Assembly (NCBI RefSeq): GCF_000002995.4
Contig: NW_025062475.1
Location: 1-64,000 of the forward strand
Reading direction: 5' to 3'
Length of the DNA stretch: 64,000 nucleotides
Source of the DNA: Brugia malayi
Taxonomy: Eukaryota > Nematoda > Chromadorea > Rhabditida > Onchocercidae
Every line of letters starts with the position of its first letter. The stretch's first letter is position 1. The translations under genes and the position numbers were made by a program. Below, in pieces: positions 54,858-64,000 of the stretch. The notes under the pieces were generated by a model. That model made no database searches and had not been told where the DNA came from. It saw nothing but the letters and a program-made list of their open reading frames with translations.

Positions 54858-55930
54858 CTAGAAATCCTTCGGTGTCAAGCACTGATTAACAGCATGCAGC
54901 AAATCAGGATTTTCAAGTGCAGCCGCCACTCTTTCCTTGTCTGCTAACTGCTTATTTATTGCATCTGCGGACATATGAGTACCAGCCATTATTCTCACTA
55001 TTAACTGCAATAGTCAAAAAGTTAATCACACACATTGTCAGGTGATATGTTTGATTTGCACGGATCTATTTAAGAAACATTTTTGCAGTATTTTTAAACT
55101 CAAATGATTAGTTTTAGATAATTTTTCTTTAAAAAGTGCATAAATTAGAGCTGATGACGACATACAAAAATTAAACATTCGGAAATTATTTTACCTTCAC
55201 ACTAGGATGCACAGACCGTTGCAATTTTGTTCTTATTGTTAGGCCAATCAATGTTGCCATTGAACAGTGTGGTATTGTAGGAACGTATTCAACCTGCCAA
55301 AAAGACCATCAGTTGACAAAGTTTAAAAAGAAGGATAGAAAAGCTAACACTTAAAAAAAAAAAAAAAAAAAAAAAAAACCGAGCAAAAACCTCATTATTA
55401 CATTAACAATCATCTCGTCATTATCTTTGTCAACCACAATGAGTTCTTCTTGAACGACATTCAGTTGTTCAAGCGTAAGAGGATGTTCCGGATCATTGAT
55501 ATCTCTGGAACAACACGACCTGTTACAACAAGAAGAAGAATATGGTAACAAATAACTCTACTAACTAGAATGCAATTTTTACAAATTTACAAACACCAAC
55601 TGATGAATTTACAAACAATCCAATACTATTAAGTCAGTGCTGAATGGTTCCAGTTCACAAGCTGAAAATGTCAGGTGTCAGTTTGTCTGAAATTTCTCGA
55701 GAAAAAAATTCAAAACATCGCAATGTAAAGCCACAACTATAGCAAATTTCGTAAATTATATAATTTCGCAAAAAAAAAAAAAAAAAATGTAACCTTATAT
55801 AGTCAAAGATTTCCTGAGCATCGATTGGATCAATAATGTTTGGATTCAACTCTGAATCAGATAATTTCTTAACACGAGACTTCGTGCTATACACTGTCGG
55901 TGTTGCATTTTCTAACTTACTGGGTACCAT
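54858..55930 (-). CDS. CIAO2B / MIP18 family, cytosolic Fe-S targeting factor
   Basis: Subunit of the CIA targeting complex (with CIAO1 and MMS19) that delivers 4Fe-4S clusters to cytosolic and nuclear enzymes such as DNA polymerases and helicases. Four exons join in phase: 55794-55930, 55402-55504, 55195-55293, 54858-55004, giving 161 residues (human 163). Motifs in order: [31 protein letters not shown], the highly conserved [18 protein letters not shown] with the reactive cysteine, [16 protein letters not shown], and the C-terminal TPKDF. The full DUF59/FeS assembly domain is present. It could be confused with CIAO2A, but the LTLEQLNVV and [10 protein letters not shown] context fits 2B better. 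Confidence 0.96.
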
Positions 55931-58900
55931 TAAAATTTCGTTTTATCCGTCGATTAGCTTGTTTGGATAATCATAAGTTTTCTGAAACACTCATCTTACA
56001 TTGAAAATAATTGCGCGTTCAAAATAGACGTATCAGTTTAATGTTGAGTAATTAAGCAAACACTAACATTACAATTAGTCCTCGAAGGTCAACAAATCCC
56101 ACCATCTATTTCTGATATTCTTAACATAATAAATGAAATGAGAGACTGGAAGAACTAAAAATATTAAGCTGAGAATAATCGGTCATTGAGAAGTGTAAAT
56201 AAATTATGGAGAGGATGCAATTAGTTATTTTGCTTAAAATTTAATTATTTTATTTATTACCTATTTAATTTGAACTACTTAGAATTCTAAAAAGCTAAAA
56301 AATATGTTGAAATTCAAAGAATTAAAATGCAAACTATTATATTAATGAGGATAGAAAACAGATTAAAACAAGTTGAAAAAGATGCTAAGACAATAATACC
56401 CCACGGGAAACACTTTGGGCAAATTTCGTCATGAAAAAACCATACCCGAAAAATACCAATAGAATGTAGCTAATGAACTGCACCAATGTGAAAACTGAAA
56501 TCTCATTTGCTAATTTCTTTCTTTTTTCCTTATTTCAGGAATTACTTCAGGAATCATTTTCAGGAGCTGAAACCGTATGCTGAAAATAGACTTAACTAAT
56601 TTATGATTGGTATTCAAATTTTGAATTATGAGATTATATAATAGAGAAGAAAATAAAAAAAAAAATTATGATAATATTTAGCTATAGAAAAATGAATTTA
56701 TGTTAAAATTAAAATGAAAATTTAAAATTATTACAGTTTCATTAAATATTAAATAAAATGATATCAAAATTAATCATAATTAGAAATAAAAATATATGAT
56801 AGTTAGTGTTATTTTCTATTTCCTAAATTAACATTAAATTATCAATTTTGATTAGCAATGATACTTTCTTCTATTTGTTTTAAATGAAATAAATTAGCAT
56901 TACACATCAATTTCACATTAATCATATCATCTCTTAATGAATTAAATTAATTAACACTAAAATTTCTTAATGAAGTGAATTAAATTAATTAGAATTTAAA
57001 GTTTACTTCTCATTAACACACACACACACACATCGTTATTTAATGATAAAAGAATTAACTAATAGTTGTTTATTTTTTTTTATTTCATTTTTAATTTTTT
57101 TTTTTTTTAAATATAAATTTACTTTAGATAAATTTTTTTTTTCCTGCTTTCTTAGCTTTATCATCAAGTATAGCTATGCAATATTATTAATTCTTTTTTT
57201 TTTTTTTTATTCTCATAACTATTTTAATATAATGCTTCTTGAGAAATGATTGAAATGGCAATGGCAAAAAATTACAATTTAAAAAAAGTAATACATACAT
57301 ATATATCAAACTTTCAATTCTTTCATTTCAATATTTCACAAAAAAAAAATTCCCTTTTAGTATTTCAAATTTTTTTCCTACTTATATTACAAATTCATTT
57401 TTCATTTCGTTTTTCTTTCTTATATGCATATTGTAAATGATAAAATAATCTTTTCTTTTAACATTTTCACATCTTCTAAAAATGTGCTAAGAAATGATTT
57501 AAATCAAATAAATTGTTCAAAAATTCTCTTTCATTTTAGTTTTTAATTGCATATATTTTAATTTCTTTTTTCATACTTACAGGTATATTGTAAATATCAG
57601 CCAAGAGTTTACTTAATTTCACTCAATTATTTGTAATTTAACACTTTTGAAAAGAAATAATAATTATATCATATATGGATGTTTATTATGTTTCATGGAA
57701 ATCTATGAAAAAAATAGTTTTATAAAAAAAAAAAAATTAATATTTTGAAAATTTAATAAATATATTTTTTTCCTCTCTCTTCCTCTACCTCTCATTTTTA
57801 TTGCATTATTTTTATTAAATTCATGCTTACACTTTTTTAAATATTAAATTTTTATGTGCTTTAAATAACAGCGAAATTTCAAATGATAAATTTGACATTT
57901 CAGCTAATATTGCTTATCATTCATTATCACTGCTTCTTTTTCACTCAATCATACGACATTCACTGAGCATAAAGACAGTATTATATCGTGAAATAAATTC
58001 AACTGATAAAAATTCAGAAATATGTACAAAACTGTAACAGAGATTCAAATTGAAAGACTATTTCAACAACAAAATATGAAAATATTGGCGAGTAGGGTGG
58101 AAAAAAAAAGTGCTTAATTATGCAAATTATTGGATAGTTAAAAGAGAGGCAGTGAATTTGATTTATGAGATATGATATGAAAAGAGCAATAATAGAAATG
58201 AAATATCAGGATAATTAACAAACAAAAAGAAAATCAGTGTTTGAGGAAAGAAATTGAAGAGACCATTCAGAAATAATAATTCCCGAGAATATCTACTTCT
58301 AGTAGAAGCAACACTTCTAAACTTTTTTATCTGATAAAAAAAAAAAAAAAAAAAAAGCAGATAATAGCAATAATAAGTTAAAATTTAAAGAGCACTTTTT
58401 TTTTTTTCTTTTTGCTGATATGTTTACAGTTGCCATTGTTAATTCAGTTACATCCAATTTTTTTGTTTGAAAGTTTTTCAAAAATTCCGTCCTAACTTCA
58501 CTATGTAATTCTAAATTTAACTTCAACTATTCTCTCTAACACATTTTTTTTAATGTTAAAATGCCTTTCTTTTTTTTAAAAAAATATAACATTAGATAAT
58601 TGCAAAAAAAAAAAAAAAAAAACTTCATTCAAGGATAAGTATTTGGAAAAACTACTATTGAACTTGATGACAGTGCAGTAGAAAGTATCATTTTAATTAC
58701 AACTAATAAAAAGTGTACCTCATATCAAAGAGATTGAAATCATGAAAGAGGTAGAAAATACGAGACACATATATATAAGTACAAAAAATTGTGCTAAAAT
58801 ACATTCAATTAACAAATTTTTGAGATAAACAAAAAACAAACTTTGTAGAAGACAGAGATCAATCATACCTCACCGTTCTAAACTACCTAAAAAGCAGTAT

Positions 58901-59021
58901 TTCAACAATTCAACAATTCTCAATTTATGTATAATTTTTAATCAGGAATTCACAAAAGGAATGATCTGAATCTATTGAAATACTGCCAAAATCATCAATA
59001 CAGAACAAAATTCAATAAAGG
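55931..59021. other. Intergenic region upstream of CIAO2B, downstream of the ADAM gene
   Basis: About 3.1 kb, very AT-rich, with a short (CA)n at 57016-57032 and many T and A tracts (57101-57110, 57186-57204, 58328-58357, 58603-58621). Open frames at 57043-57440 (plus) and 58317-58526 (minus) are Phe/Lys-rich products of this composition. I see no gene. Confidence 0.6.
57016..57032. repeat. (CA)n microsatellite
   Basis: Pure CA repeat of about 17 bp in the intergenic region. Confidence 0.9.
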
Positions 59022-60247
59022 TCATACTTCCAATCTGAATGAATCATTAAACAATGAATGTTGACTTTGACCGTGAGGATTTACATGTCTAGCGCTTCTT
59101 TCGCTCATTTCCATTTCAGTAATTGATTGACATTCCTGAAACAATGTACTATGTCCATTCAACATTGCTTCATTTGAGAAGCAAGCTGAACCACTACTAC
59201 CATTGCGAGCACTATCCAATCTTTCATCACCTCCTGTATTTCGTTCTTTAGTATGAAGTGACCTTGTAAAACTCGGCTCTAAACCGTTCGGTAACGATAT
59301 GCTGTAATTATATTTTATAATTTTATAGTTTCATAGTTAATTTAAAATGTTCAATAGGTTAATTTTAGACGAGTACAGATAGTTTTTCATTCTACATTTT
59401 CTTTTTTTAATATTGCAATTAAAAAAAAAAAACTATTAATACTTTGTTTCCTGAGGTTCATAGCCTCTGCTTGATTCTGTATTAGAACCTAAATCTCCAT
59501 GTTCCACATGATCTGCTTCTACTGCACTCAGTTCTGCATCACTGAAAAATAAATAAATAAAATAAAACAGTACTGCACGTTCAATTAAATAATGAAAAAG
59601 ATAGTATAAACCATTTGAATAATATAAACCTAGAAATTTCGTCATTATGTTGCAATTGTCTCAACAACATTCCAATATTGTTAAGCTTTAGTGGAGCTGG
59701 AGTCATTCTATTGTTGACTGAAGTCTGTGATGAGGTTGGACTTAATTCAACACTTGCACCTGATACACCTTCAACGTAACGTGCGCCATAGCGTCCTATT
59801 GCTACAAAAAAAAAAAAATATTTTTCTGAAAAATTTATTTTTTATTTTTTAAAATAGCCCATTAGAGGAATTTTAAACTTTTCCACTAAAAACAATCAAC
59901 AATATCAATAGACATCTATGACTTTTTAATGTGTTTATAAGTTCATTTTAACAGATAATGTTGATACAGTATGCATTATTTAATCACTAATTTTCATATT
60001 TATATAATATCAATAAAAACTAACCAATTTCCGAATCTGTCGCATAACCGCTTCGATTTCGTTCACAACGTGATGGAAGCGCTACAGATGAACAACGTAT
60101 TGTTGGTGAGGAACTTATCATTTCTGGACATGTCTCATGATATAATACACCATCACAATAATAACTATTATTACCAGGTATATCTCTTTTTAATAAAGTT
60201 GTTGTTGTACCTAAAAAAATGAACTATAATTCATTATCATTCACATA

Positions 60248-60287
<40 letters not shown>

Positions 60288-63200
60288 CTATTATTCAATA
60301 TTAACTTCTTGAAAAATTGTACCATTTAGCATTGTTGTAACAATATCCTCTCTTTGATCATATTCCATACAATTTCTACTCATTATTAATGCACCGTTAT
60401 TTTCATGACCTACACTTGCAGATTCATGTGATTTCACAGATACTGAACTATCTCGTTCATCATTTGCCTCATTGATTCGTTGTAATGCATCATAAACATG
60501 CTTGTCTTTTTTTCGTTTTCTTTTTTCCTCACTAAAAATCATATACTATTATCAAAAGAAAAAGAAAAAGAAAGCTTAAAACGCTATCTTCAATAAGTTC
60601 AAATAAAATCTTTTCAAATCGATGAAATGCAAAAGAAGAAAGCTAACCGATAGCTTGGCATACTACCAAATTTTATCGCTCGCTGTGTATTTTCTGGAAG
60701 ACTTTCGTTTAACTTTTCATCTGCTGGTGACGAAAATTCAATTTCACTTTGTCGTCTAAAAACAAAACAAAAAAAAATATATTATATATTTTATTTCTTG
60801 ATTACTGAATAGTAATCTTTTGGAAGAACAAAAAAAAAAAAAAAGAGAAAAACTTACCGGTAGCAAAATAAGAGACAAATTAAAAGTAGCAGAAGTAATA
60901 TGCCAACAACAAGAAGAATAATAAGTAGAGATGTAGTATTCAACGTATGGCCACCTAAAATCAAAAAATGAATTAAGTAATATAAATTGAAATAAAATTT
61001 ACCATTGATCGGAAAAATTTACTTGAATTTAGACTAGAATCCTAACTACTCAATAGAGCAAAAAAATTTCAGGTATGCAATAAATATACAAAAATACACA
61101 GAGATTGCACTACCTGATGTACTGATTCAAATTTGATAAATTTACAGAAGAAATTCCCTTCTTGTGGCATTAATAATTGTCACATTTATTAGTTAGAATA
61201 AAATAGTCTTAATGAAAATGAATTGGAAAATTTATTACAGTATGTGATAAGAGAAAGGATTAAAATTAATTCTCGATCGAACTAATCGCATTAGCAAACT
61301 CATAAGGATCGTTAAAGTCACAAAAGAATAAATGAAATAATTTACCTGCAAATGATGGAATGAAAATGTCACTGAAATGCGAAACATCTGATGGTGCAAT
61401 AGTTGTAGAATGTGTAATATTTGTTTTGGTATCACATGCTGTACCCATCCAACCATTATAACATAAACATCGTCTTGTAGTTGTACAATCCTAACATTGT
61501 TAAAATCAATTTTTCTACCAAAATTTAAATTAAGAAATTTGAATCACCATTTTGATAAATAATAATAATAATAATTTAAATAGAGAAAGTCTAAAAAATT
61601 TACCCCATGTCCCGAACATTGATAAGCAAGATTATTGCTTGGACAGTGCACAGGTGGTGAAACTTGAACAAGTGGTGAACAAATTCCTTGAACACAAACT
61701 TTTCCGGAACCACAACTGCTTCCGTCCATAACCATACCAATATCAAGATTTGTAACCATTCTAAACAAATATCTACTAAATATTAAAAATGAATATTTTT
61801 GGTGCATTTGCTTTATTTATTACAAATAAATTTTTTTTTTAGAAAAAAACTCTTTTGCCTTTCGTATTTTTTTAAATGCGGAATATTAACAAAAGATTGA
61901 AAGTAGTAATATTACTTCTTTTATTTATATATCCGAAAATGAGATCTTTTAAAAAAAAATATCATTGAGATAATTAACCTATTTTTTGAGTAATTGATTC
62001 AATTTTAATGAATTTTAAAAATTTTTAAAAGATTGAAAATGTTTTTGAAATTGCATGCAATCACATACTTGCATTGTATTTGTTTGGTTTCATGTAGGAA
62101 TTGAAGATTAAATGAATTAAACTTCAAATCCAATGGAGTTTGAGAACCTCCACGACAGTGTAACGTTCCACAATGTACATTTTCCACTGCACATTTCCTA
62201 AATATCCCATCACGATCTGTGCCACAATTTCCATACTCAAGACCAAGTCCATTACGTTCATAACAATGTTCATCTGCTGTTGCTGCATCTAAAAATACTC
62301 AATTTCACTCTTTAGCTTTTTTTCTTTTTTTTAAATAAAGAATGTTTATTAATTTTTCAATTATAAACAATGTTTAATTAAATGAAGCAATCTCGCACTT
62401 TCATACTAACAATTTCGTTTTTAAGCAAATAAACACAAAGATATCATCTAATAAAACAGTAACACTAGTAATTTAATTTCTTTAAATTCATAATTTTTAT
62501 TCCCATCTTTTCTTTCAAGAACAAAAAAAAAAAGGAAGAAATTTACCTGAACCCCAAAGATCACGACATTGCTGTTCAACATCTGAACAGTTACCTTTCC
62601 AGCACTGTCCACTAATACCACATACAGTACCATCAATTAGATATCCATCTTCTGGACAATCACCATCATCACCGGTGCATACCTCAGCAACATCACATAC
62701 AGATCTTGCTGGTCTACATACATGTCCTATTGGCCGTAACTATAATATATTTAACAAATTTCTTTCTAAAAAAAAAAAAAAAATCTTCAGTAAATATAGC
62801 AATATATGAAAGCAAATCTACCATAATAAATCGGTCATTCAAAGCAGATGGTTTTATGCATAATTTGCATAATTTCATATTGAAAATATTTCCATATTAA
62901 TATCTGTTTGAAGAAGATTATAATGTCAGCTATTGAATCAACTACTTAATAAATGTATTTATTAGATTACTAATTGTTTAAACAAACATTTTGAAAAATC
63001 ATTAAATGAAAAGCTTACTTGACAACGATGACAACATGCCTGATGTGATGCGCAATGAGCATGAGCTCGAAGTGTACATGTCAATGGATCACAGCATGGA
63101 TCAAAGCACTGATCTCGCATTCCACAATCACATTCCTCCTCACCATCAATAATACCATTACCACACTGTTGTAATGTTGATGCCTATTAAAATGATCACA

Positions 63201-63864
63201 AATTAAAAAAAAAAATAAACAATCATGTAAAAAAGAGTAGCAAAATTTCATAATAAAATAATAAACAAGTAATACAAATCGTTCATGATTTTATCCTTTA
63301 ACTCTTTTCTTTTTCCTTAACTCTATATCTTTATGCTATTCGAAATTTTTTGATTATCTGTTTAAAATAATCAATAAAATTATCTAATGATAAAGTTGAA
63401 AAAGGCTAAACAACCTTCTCATAGTTAGTATATTCAGCAGAAGAGTAAACTATTATAACAAGGAGCGAAATGAATTAAATTAATTACAGTTTTAAAAATT
63501 ATATCAAAGATATGTTTGCAATTATAGCTGATGATGTAAATATCTAAATAAAACAATAAATATTTACTTGCAATGGTTTATTCAACAAACATTGCAAATG
63601 ACCAGATTGTAATACGCTATGCATTCTTGCAATACTGCATTTCGAAAATTGCCACAAAAATGGTGATCCAATATTCCTGAAAATAACTTCCCAAAATTAA
63701 TAATGATTACAACAAATTTTTCATTTTATCTTTAAATCTTTTATTTTATTTTATCTTTCAGCATATTTATTATAATCATTTATTGCTTTCAAAAAAAATT
63801 TTTTCCATTTCATTTATCATTACCTATCGTATTTCGAGTATCACACAAATTTTGCTTCATTATG
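59022..63864 (-). CDS. unc-71: ADAM11/22/23-type membrane protein (UNC-71-like), 3' part
   Basis: C-terminal two thirds of a disintegrin/cysteine-rich membrane protein; the prodomain and most of the metalloprotease domain lie outside the window. Exons: 63824-63864, 63568-63676, 63019-63183, 62547-62739, 62069-62288, 61604-61760, 61346-61490, 60858-60954, 60648-60755, 60323-60531, 60025-60210, 59630-59801, 59443-59541, 59022-59301. In order: end of the protease domain (FLWQFSKCSIARM), disintegrin domain (CGNGIIDGEEECDCG ... CASHQACCHRC), cysteine-rich domain (CRDLWGSAATADEHCYERNG, NCGTDRDGIFRKC), an EGF-like stretch (CSGHGDCTTTRRCLCYNGW), one membrane helix (SLLIILLVVGILLLLLLICL) and a cytoplasmic tail of about 350 residues, rich in Ser and acidic residues. 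The CYERN/NCG pattern matches ADAM11/22/23; the nematode member known to me is UNC-71, a non-catalytic ADAM in axon and sex-myoblast guidance. All joins fit except the first pair: 63824 ends in phase 1 while the good acceptor at 63676 wants phase 2. Confidence 0.94.
60251..60284. repeat. (AT)n microsatellite in an ADAM intron
   Basis: 34 bp of pure AT repeat in the short intron between exons 60323-60531 and 60025-60210. Confidence 0.95.
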
Positions 63865-64000
63865 CTGCTCTCTTCTCAATAAGCAATTCAAAACTAATGT
63901 TCATTCATTCATTCATTCATTTTCTCACAGCATTAATTTAGTATTACTACTTTTATCACCTTCATTTAGCTACCTTCTCAGTTTATAACCAATGAGAGTA
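63865..64000 (-). other. Intronic sequence at the window edge
   Basis: Presumed intron upstream of the first visible ADAM exon. Contains an (ATTC)n run at 63898-63920. No further coding exon can be supported in these 136 bp. Confidence 0.5.

Noticed and set aside
57043..57440. Two adjacent Phe-rich plus-strand frames
   Set aside because: Products of T tracts in intergenic DNA.

Overview
The window is nuclear DNA of a filarial nematode, almost certainly genus Brugia. The first 5.1 kb is a head-to-tail array of a ~320-bp AT-rich satellite whose monomers carry GCGCATAAATTCATCAGC and end in TAATTAAGTTTTGCGC. These are hallmarks I recognise from the Brugia HhaI repeat. The rest fits a nematode nuclear genome: very AT-rich, many short exons with gt..ttttcag introns, frequent poly(A)/poly(T) tracts, and start codons lying just behind a 'tttcag/tttag' acceptor, as expected for spliced-leader trans-splicing. 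I see no bacterial (Wolbachia) insert, rRNA, tRNA or intact transposon.

Layout. 1-5.1 kb is the satellite; 5.1-6.0 kb its decayed edge; 6-8.3 kb is gene-poor, with a possible gene remnant and a T-rich tract. 8.3-9.8 kb (minus) is a six-exon acidic C2H2-finger gene with an in-frame stop. 13.6-15.1 kb (plus) is an orphan gene, followed by an oxysterol-binding-protein-related lipid transfer protein (15.7-22.7 kb, plus). 24.9-31.3 kb (minus) is a complete 21-exon BCAS3 orthologue. 34.3-36.6 kb (plus) is the PP1 catalytic subunit. 38.9-39.1 kb (minus) is a small polyproline protein. 41.2-42.4 kb (minus) is a COMM-domain protein closest to COMMD3; 43.6-44.8 kb (minus) is PAM16/TIM16, head-to-head with mitoribosomal protein mL40 (45.4-47.1 kb, plus). 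47.8-52.3 kb (plus) is a Fer-like tyrosine kinase without SH2. 52.8-54.1 kb (minus) is the mitochondrial FtsJ-type rRNA methyltransferase MRM2; 54.9-55.9 kb (minus) is CIAO2B/MIP18. 59.0-63.9 kb (minus, 5' end outside the window) is an ADAM11/22/23-type protein (UNC-71-like).

I rebuilt most gene models exon by exon with intron phases checked, so coordinates are usually base-level; exceptions are flagged. The genes are mostly conserved housekeeping functions: autophagy/phosphoinositide (BCAS3), lipid transfer (ORP), phosphatase signalling (PP1), endosomal sorting (COMMD3), and a cluster tied to mitochondria or Fe-S assembly (PAM16, mL40, MRM2, CIAO2B).

The most unusual observations are: an exon fragment of BCAS3 copied into a neighbouring intron; three genes with tiny upstream ORFs ending within 2 nt of the main AUG; two introns that appear to need GC-AG splicing; repeated ETS-like palindromes between two mitochondrial genes; a kinase with no activation-loop tyrosine; and the finger gene broken by one TGA inside an internal duplication. 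I found no clear case of a wholly new multi-gene system.
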